Assembly: GCA_963756975.1 (NCBI GenBank)
Contig: CAVWPS010000002.1
Coordinates: 2,232,001-2,296,000, forward strand
Source of the DNA: CAVRQM01 sp963756975
Lineage (GTDB): Bacteria > Pseudomonadota > Alphaproteobacteria > Acetobacterales > Acetobacteraceae
DNA length: 64,000 nucleotides
Direction of reading: 5' to 3'
Position 1 is the stretch's first letter; every line of letters begins with the position of its first letter. The notes beneath the pieces are model-generated. The model saw only the letters and a list, made by a program, of their open reading frames with translations. It was not told where the DNA came from and did not search any database. Position numbers and translations under genes: made by a program. Below are positions 1 through 8,577 of this stretch, piece by piece.

Positions 1-805
1 TTCTGATCGCGCGGTTGAAGTGGACGTGACCCTTGCCGGCCACCGTCCGGGACGAAACCGGGCCGACCCAGCCTTGCGGCGTCCAGTCGGCCGGCGGAAT
101 GCGGTAGGCGAAGCTGCCGGCCAGCATGGCAACCAGATAGATCGCTGCAAGAACCAGGAACGTCTGCCACACGCCCGGCCCCGACGCGTCCTTGAACTTC
201 GCCATCAGCAACGTCGCCAGCGGCGCGCCGATCATGGCACCGCCGCCGAACCCCATGATCGCCATGCCCGTCGCCATGCCGCGCCGGTCCGGAAACCATT
301 TCACCAGCGTCGAGACCGGAGAGATGTAGCCCAGGCCGAGACCGATCCCGCCGACGGCCCCCATCCCGAGCCAGATCAGCCAGAGCTGGTGGACGTAGAC
401 ACCGAACGCGGTGATCGCGAGCCCGAAGCTCCAGCACAGTGCGGCGACGACACCGGCGCGGCGCGGCCCGACACGCTCCAGCCATCCGCCCCAGATCGCG
501 GCGGATGCGCCGAGGAAGACAATGCCGAGCTCGAACCCGACGACGAGGTTCGCGACCGACCAATCGCAGGACGTCGTCGTCAGTCGCTCAAGCAGTCCGG
601 TATCGGCGGAACAGGCGGTGCCGACCGCACTCGTCAGCGGCAGCCAGAAGACCGACATGCCGTAGATCATGCCGATGCAGAGATGGATCGCGAGCGCCGC
701 CGGGGGCACCATCCACCGGTTGAAACCCGGCCGCGCGACTGTGCGGGATCGATCGAGGAGGGACGTCTGCGAACGGTGTCCCGTAAGCGGGACCGTCGCG
801 CTCAT
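1..805 (-). CDS. OFA-family MFS transporter (oxalate/formate antiporter-like), C-terminus cut by window edge
   Basis: Open reading frame read leftward from the ATG at 803-805 to the window edge, about 268 codons seen. The N-terminus has a short basic tail, then a first membrane span (about residues 35-60, 'HLCIGMIYGMSVFWLPL'), a typical opening of the oxalate/formate:anion antiporter group of the major facilitator superfamily. A later loop reads 'GYISPVSTLVKWFPDRRGMA', the conserved motif of this subfamily, followed by a glycine-rich span. It should exchange or import a small carboxylate across the inner membrane; the substrate cannot be read from the sequence. A LysR gene lies upstream on the same strand and may control it. 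Incomplete only because of the window boundary. Confidence 0.85.
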   Translation of the reverse strand, partial: MSATVPLTGHRSQTSLLDRSRTVARPGFNRWMVPPAALAIHLCIGMIYGMSVFWLPLTSAVGTACSADTGLLERLTTTSCDWSVANLVVGFELGIVFLGASAAIWGGWLERVGPRRAGVVAALCWSFGLAITAFGVYVHQLWLIWLGMGAVGGIGLGLGYISPVSTLVKWFPDRRGMATGMAIMGFGGGAMIGAPLATLLMAKFKDASGPGVWQTFLVLAAIYLVAMLAGSFAYRIPPADWTPQGWVGPVSSRTVAGKGHVHFNRAIR

Positions 806-998
806 GCCGCCAATCCCGCGGTGGCACACGGGTCGGGGCGGCGATGTCGCGCCTGGGCGAAGCCGATCAAGGCGATTGCTTCTTGCAACAACATGACGGT
901 CCGCCCCGGATTTCGATCGTTGGGCGAGAAGTGCGCCCCGCTGTCGCGAACGCAATCGGCCAAGACCCGTGCCGCGATAGCGAAATCCTATCAAACGG

Positions 999-1889
999 CT
1001 ATCCGGCCCGAGACAACTCCTCGGCGATCGCGACGAGGACGTGGAGGATCGGCGACATCGGTTGCCGATCCGGCACCACCAGGCCGACCCTGAAACCGGA
1101 CTCGCCGCCTCCGATCGGGATGGCGCGAAACGGCTCCGCCCCTTCGAGCAGGGTCGCCACCTGCTCCGAGACGACCGTGCTGAGCTCTCCGTCGCGGACG
1201 TGAGCGAGCAGCGCGATCACGGAGTCCGTCTCCATGGCGCAGGGTGAGGCTTCGAAACTTGCCGGATGGAGCAGCCGGTCGAGGATGCGGCGGTTCTGCA
1301 TGTCGGGCGAGAGCAGGCACAACGGCAATGCCGCGACATCCGCCCATGTCACGCTGGCGCGCCCGGCGAGGGGAGATGCGGCATGGGTGAGCAGCCGGTA
1401 ACGCTCGGTGTAGAGCGGGATCGCCCGCAGACGCGGGATCATCTCAGTTCCCAGATACGTGACGCCGCCGTCCAGCTCGAGCCCGTCGAGTTGCTCGAGG
1501 ATTTCGTCGGACGTGCGGGACAACACAGTGATCTGCACGGCCGGGTGCATCGCCCGGAATCGCCGTGTGATGACCGGAGTGTAAGGAAGCGCGCTCGGAA
1601 TGACGCCGAGCCGAAGTCGCCCCGACAATCCGTGCCGGAACGAATGGACATCCTGCCGCATCGCGCGAAAATCGCCCGCCAGCCGTCGTGCCCAGTTCAG
1701 CACCCGCTCGCCTTCGGGCGTCAGTCCCTGATACCGCGAACTCCGCCGGACGAGCTGCACGCCGAGCGACTCTTCGAGGCTCTTGATGCCGGCGGACAGC
1801 GTCGGCTGCGCGACACCGCATGCCTCCGCCGCGCGGCGGAAATTCTGTTCGCGCGCGATGGCAACCAGGAATTCGAGCTTTTCGATCAT
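999..1889 (-). CDS. LysR-family transcriptional regulator
   Basis: 296 residues, the usual LysR length. An N-terminal winged helix-turn-helix (about residues 1-60, with 'FRRAAEACGVAQPTLSAGI' as the recognition region) is followed by a substrate-binding-like effector domain (about residues 90-290). It is transcribed toward the MFS carrier gene, about 190 bases upstream of it, so a role in controlling carboxylate transport is a reasonable guess. The effector is unknown. No degeneracy seen. Confidence 0.9.
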   Translation of the reverse strand: MIEKLEFLVAIAREQNFRRAAEACGVAQPTLSAGIKSLEESLGVQLVRRSSRYQGLTPEGERVLNWARRLAGDFRAMRQDVHSFRHGLSGRLRLGVIPSALPYTPVITRRFRAMHPAVQITVLSRTSDEILEQLDGLELDGGVTYLGTEMIPRLRAIPLYTERYRLLTHAASPLAGRASVTWADVAALPLCLLSPDMQNRRILDRLLHPASFEASPCAMETDSVIALLAHVRDGELSTVVSEQVATLLEGAEPFRAIPIGGGESGFRVGLVVPDRQPMSPILHVLVAIAEELSRAG

Positions 1890-1968
1890 CGCCGCTCCAC
1901 GGCAGCTTCATGTCCCGCCGCGCGTCGCGCGTGACGGACCACCACCGTGATACGCCCAAACTCTCGCG

Positions 1969-2460
1969 CTAGTCGAACTCCCTCGCCCTGAAACTGATCG
2001 CCGGCGCCGCGCGCCGCGCCGCATGGATCAGCCTGTCGAGCGCGTCGAGGAACGACGAACGGTCCCGTGCCGTCAGCGCGGACGGGCCGCCGGTCTGCAC
2101 GCCCGTCTCACGCAGATGCTGGCCGATGGCGCGGCCCGCGAGGGCGCTGCCGATGTTGTCCGGCGTCCACTCGCGGCCATTGAACGCCAATGCCCGTGCG
2201 CCGCGCTGCAAGCACCGCGAGGCGAGCGGGATGTCGGCCGTCGTGCAGATGTCGGTCGCACCGATCCGTTCGGCGATCCAGTCGTCGGCCGCGTCCGGGC
2301 CGGTCGCGACGATCACCATCTCGACGTTCGGCAGACCGGGTGCCCGGATCGGGCGGGAGCCGTTCGACACGACCGTGACCGGCACGCCGAGGCGGCCGGC
2401 GACCCGGTAGATCTCGTCCCGCACCGGGCAGGCGTCACCGTCGACGTAGATCGCTGTCAT
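1969..2460 (-). CDS. yaiI: YaiI/YqxD family protein (UPF0178, DUF188)
   Basis: 163 residues, normal for the UPF0178 family. The N-terminal 'IYVDGDACPVRDEIYRVA' and internal 'TTADIPLASRCL' stretches are family hallmarks and resemble the acidic metal-binding core of PIN-like nucleases. The biochemical role of the family is not firmly established. The start lies 3 bases after the ThuA-like gene's stop, so it is probably the last gene of the ROK-dehydrogenase-ThuA transcript, an unusual partner for a conserved housekeeping-type protein. Confidence 0.88.
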   Translation of the reverse strand: MTAIYVDGDACPVRDEIYRVAGRLGVPVTVVSNGSRPIRAPGLPNVEMVIVATGPDAADDWIAERIGATDICTTADIPLASRCLQRGARALAFNGREWTPDNIGSALAGRAIGQHLRETGVQTGGPSALTARDRSSFLDALDRLIHAARRAAPAISFRAREFD

Positions 2461-2463
2461 CCG

Positions 2464-3111
2464 CTAGTCGCGCGCTGCCCAAAGCAACCCGCGCCGCATG
2501 ATCTCGCGCATCTCGGGCACTTCGAACTCCTGTGCGACGTGACCGAGCGAGGAGTAGAATACCCGGCCCGCTCCGTGGTGCCGCTTCCAGACGACCGGCA
2601 TTTCCACCCCGTCGATCCACGCCGCGTGCTCGCCGCCGAAGCGGGTCGTCGCCAGCACCTCGTTCGAAGGATCGACGTGCATGTAGTATTGCTCCGACCG
2701 GTACGGGAAATGCGCGGGCAGGCCGGCCACGATCGGATCGTCGGGGCGGGTGATGTCGACGGTGTAGTCGATGATATTGCCCGGATGGGCCACCCACTGT
2801 CCGCCCACCATGAACTGGTAGTCGACCGACTCGCGGAACGCATCGCCCATGCCGCCGTGATAACCGGCCAGTCCCACGCCCCCGATAACGGCGCGGGTAA
2901 GGTTGTCGACCTCCTCCTTCTCGATCTTGGACATCGTGTAGATCGGCACGATCAGGCTCAGATCGGCGATCGCGGGGTCGGCGAACGCTTCCGTCGTGTT
3001 CTCGATGAACGTCTTGAACCCGGCCTCTTCGAGCATCTTCGCGATGACCTTGGCTCCTTGTTCGGGCTCGTGCCCGGACCAGCCACCCCAGACGATCAGT
3101 GCTTCGCGCAT
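2464..3111 (-). CDS. ThuA-like domain protein
   Basis: 215 residues from the ATG at 3109-3111. A longer in-frame start exists at 3159, but 'AAGGAGA' sits at ideal distance before 3111 and the protein then opens 'MREALIVWGGWSGHEP', as ThuA-type proteins do. The fold is glutamine-amidotransferase-like; family members act in trehalose and other sugar utilisation, often beside Gfo/Idh/MocA dehydrogenases as here. Motifs such as 'GYHGGMGDAFRESVDYQFMV' and 'FYSSLGH' near the C-terminus match. Probable role: processing a 3-keto-sugar or related intermediate in the pathway of the neighbouring dehydrogenase; the exact reaction is not known. Confidence 0.85.
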   Translation of the reverse strand: MREALIVWGGWSGHEPEQGAKVIAKMLEEAGFKTFIENTTEAFADPAIADLSLIVPIYTMSKIEKEEVDNLTRAVIGGVGLAGYHGGMGDAFRESVDYQFMVGGQWVAHPGNIIDYTVDITRPDDPIVAGLPAHFPYRSEQYYMHVDPSNEVLATTRFGGEHAAWIDGVEMPVVWKRHHGAGRVFYSSLGHVAQEFEVPEMREIMRRGLLWAARD

Positions 3112-3139
3112 GGTCGCGTCTCCTTTGTTGCTTGAACGC

Positions 3140-4228
3140 TCAGGCCAGTTCGCCGGCACGCAACGCGTCCGGGCGGGCAGGGCGGCTTGCGATGTCGACG
3201 AATTGTCCGCTGTCGGACGACTTGCCGAACGCTTCCATCACTTCCAGCGCATGAAACGCGAGCGCGCCGCTTGCCCGATGCGGCCGGTTTTCGCGGATGG
3301 CGTGCGCCATGTCCGCGACGCCGATGCTGCGGAAGTTGCCGTCCGCATAAGCGGCTGTCGTCGGCATGTCGGTCCAGTCCCCGCCGGGCTCGCCCGTCTC
3401 GATCTGGCCGCCGAACGTGTTGGGATCGGGCACGATCATGGCACCCTTCGTGCCGTAGATCTCGAGCGGCAGGTGCCGGTGCTTGGCCACGTCGAAGCTC
3501 ATCGCGATCGAGACCGTGGCGCCGCTGACGAACTGCATCGTCCCGGCGACATGGGTCGCGACCTCGACCGGGATCACGGTGCCGTTCAACGGCTCGCTCG
3601 TGATGGTGCGGGTGTCGCGCGTGCGGCTCGCCATGCCGGCGACGCGCGCCACCGGGCCGAGCAGGTTGACCAGGGCGGTCACGTAATACGGCCCCATGTC
3701 GAGCATCGGCCCGCCCCCTTCGAGGTAGTAGAACGCCGGTGCCGGATGCCAACGCTCATGGCCCGGGCACATGAAGAACGCGGTGCCCCCGATCGGCTGC
3801 CCGATCGCGCCGTCGTCGATCATCGACCGGCATGTCTGGGCCGCACCGCCGAGGAACGTGTCCGGCGCGCAGCCGATGCGCAGGCCGGCGGTGTCGGCCG
3901 CATCCAGCAACCGGCGTGCGTCGGCGGTCGCGATGCCGAGCGGCTTTTCCGAATAGGCGTGCTTGCCGGCCGCGATGATCGACAGCCCGACCTCGACATG
4001 GACGCCGGGCACGGTGAGGTTGACCACGATCTCGATGCTCGGGTCGGCCAGCAACTCGGCCACTGTACAGGCGCGCAGCCCGAACTCCTCGGCGCGCGCC
4101 TTCGCCGCTTCCGGCTTCGCATCGGCGACCGCGCGAATGTCCAGGATCGGGAAGCCTTTCGCGGCCTTCAGATAGGCCGGGCTGATGCTGCCGCAGCCGA
4201 TGATGCCGATGCCGACTTTGTCTTGCAT
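3140..4228 (-). CDS. Gfo/Idh/MocA family NAD(P)-dependent sugar dehydrogenase
   Basis: 362 residues from the ATG at 4226-4228 ('MQDKVGIGIIGCGSISPAYL'); the frame stays open upstream only because of GC-rich bias. A Rossmann fold with 'GIIGCGSIS' (residues about 6-15) binds NAD(P); the family's catalytic 'EKP' motif is present in 'YSEKPLGI' (about residue 95), and the C-terminal half is the alpha/beta substrate domain. It probably oxidises a sugar or cyclitol hydroxyl in the cytoplasm. It lies 23 bases after the ROK regulator gene and 28 bases before the ThuA-like gene, a common three-gene grouping. The substrate may be the sugar imported by the divergent transporter at 5572-8571; that is an inference. 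Confidence 0.88.
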   Translation of the reverse strand: MQDKVGIGIIGCGSISPAYLKAAKGFPILDIRAVADAKPEAAKARAEEFGLRACTVAELLADPSIEIVVNLTVPGVHVEVGLSIIAAGKHAYSEKPLGIATADARRLLDAADTAGLRIGCAPDTFLGGAAQTCRSMIDDGAIGQPIGGTAFFMCPGHERWHPAPAFYYLEGGGPMLDMGPYYVTALVNLLGPVARVAGMASRTRDTRTITSEPLNGTVIPVEVATHVAGTMQFVSGATVSIAMSFDVAKHRHLPLEIYGTKGAMIVPDPNTFGGQIETGEPGGDWTDMPTTAAYADGNFRSIGVADMAHAIRENRPHRASGALAFHALEVMEAFGKSSDSGQFVDIASRPARPDALRAGELA

Positions 4229-4251
4229 TGTGATCTCCCCTCGTTGTTCGT

Positions 4252-5439
4252 TCAGCGCAGCCCGGCCGGGCCGGTCGTGCCCCACGGCGCGCCATACAAT
4301 TCCCGCAGCGTGAGTGCCGCCGCCCCGCGCGCCCACAAATCGTCGCTCCACGGGTGCACGACGATGTCGGTCAGCCGCGCGACCTCCGGCGGCAGCAGGC
4401 CGGCGACCATGGCGCGCAGCGGATCGAGCAGTGCGGCGCCCGCGTTCATCGCCTCGCCGGCCAGCACCACGCGGGACGGCGCGAACAGGATGATGAGGTT
4501 CGCGACCGCGCCGCCCAGCGCCTCGCCCACGCCGCGCAACATCGCGATCAGGCCGGGGTCGCCCGCCTGCGCCCCCGCGACGACGGCCGTCATGCCGCGC
4601 CCCGTGCCGAGCAGCGCCTTGCTCTGCGCCAGGATGGCGGTCTCCGACGCGACCGTGCCGAGCCGCACCGGGGTGCCGCCCACCAGCATGGCGTCCAAAT
4701 CCGGCCCGATTCCGTTGGCACCGCGATACAACTCGCCGTGGCTCATCACGCCGAGCCCCAGGCCGTGCTCGACGCTGATCACCAGAAAGTCGTCGAGGTC
4801 GCGCGCGGCACCGAACCAGCTCTCGGCCATCGTGACTAGGTTGACGTCGCTCTCGATCGCCACCGGGACGCCGAGGCGCTCGTTCAGCAGATCGGCGAAC
4901 GGCACGTCCGGTTCGCTGAAAATCGGGCTCGAGCGGCAAATGCCGGCGATGCGCTCGATCCGTCCCGGCAGCCCGACGCAGACGCCGGCGATGCTGTGTA
5001 CCGCGATGCCCGCATCGGCGAGGCAGCGGCGCACGCCGTCTTCCACCAAGTCGACGATCACCGTGACGGGCTGACGGCTGATGCGGATCGGCATCGTGAC
5101 GGTCGCGAGCGTATCGGCACGGAAATCCGTGGTGGCGACGGTGATCTGTTCCGGCGCCAGCTTCACGCCCACGACATATGCGGCGAGCGGGTTCAGTTCG
5201 AGCATCACGCGCGGGCGCCCACGGCCGAGTTCGCGCTCCGCATCGTGCAGGTCGCCGACATGGCGGGGGACGATCAGCCCGTCATCCAGCAAGGTCGCGG
5301 TAATCGCCGACACGGTCGCCGGACTGAGCTGAGTCCGTGCGCAGATCTCCACCCTTGCGATGGCGCCGGCGCGACGGATCGCGTCCATGACGTGGAAGCG
5401 GTTGATCGCCCGCATCAGCTCGGGGTCGGCGGTTTTCAT
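4252..5439 (-). CDS. ROK-family transcriptional regulator (NagC/XylR type)
   Basis: 395 residues. An N-terminal winged helix (about residues 10-70, 'ARTQLSPATVSAITATLL') is fused to a ROK sugar-binding domain. The glycine-rich phosphate-type loop region 'SVEHGLGLGVMSHGELYRGA' is recognisable, but the usual 'GElGH' step is replaced by 'GPDLDAM' and the CxCGxxGCxE zinc cluster found in sugar-kinase ROK proteins is absent, so this looks like a pure regulator without kinase activity. It is divergent from the sugar ABC importer starting at 5572 and is probably its repressor; an inverted repeat that overlaps the promoter (5473-5500) is a candidate operator. Confidence 0.88.
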   Translation of the reverse strand: MKTADPELMRAINRFHVMDAIRRAGAIARVEICARTQLSPATVSAITATLLDDGLIVPRHVGDLHDAERELGRGRPRVMLELNPLAAYVVGVKLAPEQITVATTDFRADTLATVTMPIRISRQPVTVIVDLVEDGVRRCLADAGIAVHSIAGVCVGLPGRIERIAGICRSSPIFSEPDVPFADLLNERLGVPVAIESDVNLVTMAESWFGAARDLDDFLVISVEHGLGLGVMSHGELYRGANGIGPDLDAMLVGGTPVRLGTVASETAILAQSKALLGTGRGMTAVVAGAQAGDPGLIAMLRGVGEALGGAVANLIILFAPSRVVLAGEAMNAGAALLDPLRAMVAGLLPPEVARLTDIVVHPWSDDLWARGAAALTLRELYGAPWGTTGPAGLR

Positions 5440-5472
5440 CGGAGCCCATACTTAGTCCGCTGACCCACGCGC

Positions 5473-5500
5473 CTGTCAACGGTGGCAAAACCCTTGACAG
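5473..5500. promoter_or_regulatory. Inverted repeat CTGTCAA-N14-TTGACAG between divergent genes
   Basis: A perfect 7-base inverted repeat in the 132-base gap between the ROK gene and the sugar-binding-protein gene. Each arm contains TTGACA, one reading right toward the transporter and one reading left toward the ROK gene, so the arms could be the -35 boxes of two back-to-back promoters as well as an operator for the ROK protein. The -10 elements are weak by eye. Confidence 0.5.
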
Positions 5501-5571
5501 CGGCTGGCAGCGTTGCTCATTTCTGAGGACAACGAAAAAAAGCCGCAACGCGGCGAATAGGGAGGACGCCC

Positions 5572-6846
5572 ATGGTCAAACGGGGTATCGGCCGTCAGAG
5601 GCTGGCGATTGTCTCGCTCGCGGCTGCTCTCGCATGGCCCGGGCTGTCGGCGCAGGCCGACACGGTGCTGAAAATCGTGCACGTCGAGACCAATCCGGCC
5701 GAAATCGCATTCTGGCAGAGCATCGGCCACGATTACGAGGCCGGCCACAAGGGCGTCTCGGTCCAGTTCCAGTATCTGGAGAACGAGGCGTACAAGGCGA
5801 AGCTGCCGACGATGCTGCAGAGCCAGGATCGTCCGGCGATCATCTACAGCTGGGCCGGCGGCGTGATGCGCGCGCAGATCGCGGCCGGCTTCGTGCGCCC
5901 GCTCGGTGCGGCGGCGGCCGGCATCGGGGCCACGATGACACCGACGTCGGAGGCGGCGTACACCGACGACGGTCACGTCTACGGTGTCCCGGTGCTGACG
6001 AGCGACGTCGTGTTCTTCTACAACAAAGCGCTGTTCGCCAAGGCCGGCGTCGACGCGGCTTCGATCAAGACGTGGGACGACTTCCTCGCGGCGGTGAAGA
6101 AGATCAAGGCCGCCGGCATCACGCCGATCGTCGTCGGCGCCGGTGAGAAATGGCCGATGCATTTCTACTGGTCGTATCTGGCGATGCGCGCCGGCGGTCC
6201 GGACGTGGTCGCGAACGCGCGCGCCGGCAAGGACGGCGGCTTCGACAACCCCGCCTTTATCGAGGCCGGCACGCGCCTGCGCGAGCTCTCCGATCTCGAA
6301 CCGTTCCAGCCCGGCTATCTGGGTTCGCTGGCGCTGCAGGCCGCCGGTCTGTTCGGCGACGGCAAGGGCGCGATGCAGCTCATGGGCAACTGGCTGATCG
6401 ACACGGAGCGCGGCAACGCGGCCGACGGCAAGGGCTTGTCTCCCGATCAGATGGGCGTGTTCTCGTTTCCGGAACTGGCGGGCGGGAAGGGCCACGTCGG
6501 CGACGTGCTCGGCGGCGTCAACGGCTTCCTCGTCACCAAGGATGCGCCTCCGGAAGCCGAAGACTTCCTGGCCTTCTTCAGCCAGCCGAAATACCAGATC
6601 CAGGCGGCCGCGAACGGCTACTACATTCCGACGGTCAAGGGCGCCGCGACGGCGGTCAAGAACCCGGCGGAGCGCCCGGTCGTCGACGCGCTGGATCATG
6701 CAAGCGGCCTGCAACTGTTCTTCGACCAGGACCTCGGGCCGTCGGTGGGCCGTGTCGTGAACGACGTCTCGGTCGCCGTCGCCGCCGGCAAGATGTCGCC
6801 GAAGGAAGCGGCGGCCGCCGTGCAACAAGCCTGGGACGACCAGTAA
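5572..6846 (+). CDS. CUT1 ABC transporter, sugar-binding lipoprotein-like periplasmic protein (family 1)
   Basis: 424 residues; a clear Sec signal peptide (about residues 1-29, cut near 'AQA-DTVLK') and a type-1 extracellular solute-binding fold. 'GVPVLTSDVVFFYNKALF' and 'GGVNGFLVTKDAPPEAEDFL' are standard landmarks of oligosaccharide/monosaccharide-binding proteins of the MalE/UgpB class. GGAGG at 5561-5565 precedes the ATG by 6 bases. It should capture a sugar in the periplasm and deliver it to the two permeases encoded directly downstream. There is no cysteine lipobox. The ligand is unknown. Confidence 0.92.
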   Translation: MVKRGIGRQRLAIVSLAAALAWPGLSAQADTVLKIVHVETNPAEIAFWQSIGHDYEAGHKGVSVQFQYLENEAYKAKLPTMLQSQDRPAIIYSWAGGVMRAQIAAGFVRPLGAAAAGIGATMTPTSEAAYTDDGHVYGVPVLTSDVVFFYNKALFAKAGVDAASIKTWDDFLAAVKKIKAAGITPIVVGAGEKWPMHFYWSYLAMRAGGPDVVANARAGKDGGFDNPAFIEAGTRLRELSDLEPFQPGYLGSLALQAAGLFGDGKGAMQLMGNWLIDTERGNAADGKGLSPDQMGVFSFPELAGGKGHVGDVLGGVNGFLVTKDAPPEAEDFLAFFSQPKYQIQAAANGYYIPTVKGAATAVKNPAERPVVDALDHASGLQLFFDQDLGPSVGRVVNDVSVAVAAGKMSPKEAAAAVQQAWDDQ

Positions 6847-6851
6847 TCGGC

Positions 6852-7727
6852 ATGGCGGGGCGGCGGGACCGGGGCGCGTGGGTCACGGCGCTCATCCTGG
6901 TCCCGCCGGCCGTGCTGGTCTTCACGGTGTTCGTCATGCTGCCGCTGGGCAACGCGGCATTTTATAGCGTGTTCAACTGGAACGGCTACGGCGAGCCGAG
7001 CAACTTCGTCGGCCTGAGAAACTACATCCAGCTGCTCGGCAACGCGACATTCCAGCACTCGCTGCTGAACAACATCCTGATCATCGTCGCCTCGATCGGA
7101 ATCCAGCTTCCGCTCGGCCTCGCGATGGCGTTGCTGCTGTCGCGCCGGGCGCTCGGCTCGGTCACGTTCCGGATGATCTTCTTCATGCCGTACATCCTGG
7201 CCGACGTCGCGGCCGGGCTGATCTTCCGGTTTATCTTCGACGGCGATTACGGTCCGGTCTCGGCCGTCAGCCAGTCGCTCGGCGGCCCGCAACTGTTCAT
7301 GCTGGCCAGCCCGAGCCTCGCGTTCACCGCGCTGATCATCGTGATCGTGTGGAAGTATTTCGGCTTCCACATGATGCTGTACATCGCCGCGCTGCAGGGG
7401 ATCGACAAGGCGCTGTACGAGGCGGCGGAAATCGACGGTGCCAGCGCATTGCAGCGGTTTCGCTACATCAGCATTCCGCAGCTGATGCCGATGATCGGTC
7501 TGTCGGTCTTCTTCTCGGTTATCGGCGCGCTGCAATTGTTCGACATGGTGATCCCGCTGACCGGCGGCGGGCCGTTCAACACGACCCACACCATGGTGTC
7601 TTACCTCTACACGTTCGGCCTCACGCGCATGCGGGTCGGCTTCGGGTCGGCGGTCGGCGTCGTGCTGTTCTTCATCTGCGTGACGTTCGCGGTGTTCTAC
7701 CAGCGGTTCGCGCCCCGCGATGCCTGA
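6852..7727 (+). CDS. CUT1 sugar ABC transporter permease (MalF type)
   Basis: 291 residues from the ATG at 6852, which follows the binding-protein stop by 5 bases; the open frame upstream is an artefact of base bias. About six membrane spans, starting with 'TALILVPPAVLVFTVFVMLP', and the EAA loop 'EAAEIDGASALQRFRYISIP' that docks on the ATPase. 'PLTGGGPFNTTHTM' is the usual C-terminal MalF-type motif. It forms the channel with the next gene's product. Confidence 0.92.
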   Translation: MAGRRDRGAWVTALILVPPAVLVFTVFVMLPLGNAAFYSVFNWNGYGEPSNFVGLRNYIQLLGNATFQHSLLNNILIIVASIGIQLPLGLAMALLLSRRALGSVTFRMIFFMPYILADVAAGLIFRFIFDGDYGPVSAVSQSLGGPQLFMLASPSLAFTALIIVIVWKYFGFHMMLYIAALQGIDKALYEAAEIDGASALQRFRYISIPQLMPMIGLSVFFSVIGALQLFDMVIPLTGGGPFNTTHTMVSYLYTFGLTRMRVGFGSAVGVVLFFICVTFAVFYQRFAPRDA

Positions 7728-8571
7728 CGCCGCGATCATGCGCCGGCGCAGCGTCGGCAGCTTCGCCCTGTGGCGGTTCGCGATCCTGTGCATCGTCGCG
7801 GCGATCGTGCTGGTGCCGCTGCTCGCGACCGCGCTCGGCGGCTTCAAGGACCTGGGCGAGCTGCGCGCCAACCCGCTCGGCCTGCCGCACATCTGGCTGT
7901 GGCACAACTACACCGACATCCTGGTCAGCCGGCGATACTGGCGGGTGCTGGGCAATTCGCTGGCGATCGCGTTCTTCACCGTCGTGCTCACGGTCATCCT
8001 GGCCTCGATGGCCGCGTTCGCCTTCGCGCACCTGAAGTTCTTCGGGCGGAAATTCCTGTTCGCCTATCTGGCACTCGGCCTGATGTTCCCGGCTGCGGTC
8101 GCGATCCTGCCGCTGTTCATCAAGGTGCGCGACCTCGGCCTCGTCGATACGCGATGGGGTGTCATTCTGCCGCAGGTGGCGTTCGGGCTCGCGATGGGCG
8201 TGCTGCTGATGCGCAACGCGTTTCGCCAGTTGCCGCCGGAGCTGATGGAGGCCGCACTCGTCGACGGTTGCGGCTATTTGCGGTTCTTCCTGCTGATCAC
8301 GCTGCCGCTATCTAGGCCGATCCTGTCGACGGTCGCGATCATCGCGTTCGTCGGAAGCTGGAACGGCTACCTGCTCCCGCTGATCATGCTCGATACCAAC
8401 ACCCTGTACCCGTGGCCGCTCGGGCTGATGGACTACCAGGGCGAATATTCGACCGCGTGGCAACTCGTGCTCGCGTTCATCACCCTGACCATCCTGCCGG
8501 CGATCATCGTGTTCGTGGCGGCGCAACGGTATATCGTCGAGGGCCTCACGGCGGGGGCGGTGAAGGGATAA
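7720..8571 (+). CDS. CUT1 sugar ABC transporter permease (MalG type)
   Basis: 283 residues; overlaps the previous gene by 8 bases, indicating translational coupling. Six predicted spans and the EAA loop 'EAALVDGCGYLRFFLLITLP'; the C-terminus 'AAQRYIVEGLTAGAVKG' is the classic MalG-type ending. No ATPase gene follows: the next gene runs in the opposite direction and ends 6 bases away. The system therefore must borrow an ATPase encoded elsewhere, as MsmX/MsiK-dependent importers do. Confidence 0.92.
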   Translation: MPDAAIMRRRSVGSFALWRFAILCIVAAIVLVPLLATALGGFKDLGELRANPLGLPHIWLWHNYTDILVSRRYWRVLGNSLAIAFFTVVLTVILASMAAFAFAHLKFFGRKFLFAYLALGLMFPAAVAILPLFIKVRDLGLVDTRWGVILPQVAFGLAMGVLLMRNAFRQLPPELMEAALVDGCGYLRFFLLITLPLSRPILSTVAIIAFVGSWNGYLLPLIMLDTNTLYPWPLGLMDYQGEYSTAWQLVLAFITLTILPAIIVFVAAQRYIVEGLTAGAVKG

Positions 8572-8577
8572 GCGTCC

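Noticed and set aside
20..1093. Long plus-strand reading frame over the MFS/LysR region
   Set aside because: Arg/Pro/His-rich translation with no family; it is the complement of two well-supported minus-strand genes in GC-rich DNA.
2996..5074. Very long plus-strand frame opposite the Gfo/ROK genes
   Set aside because: No recognisable domain and shadow-type composition; the minus-strand genes account for the conservation pattern.
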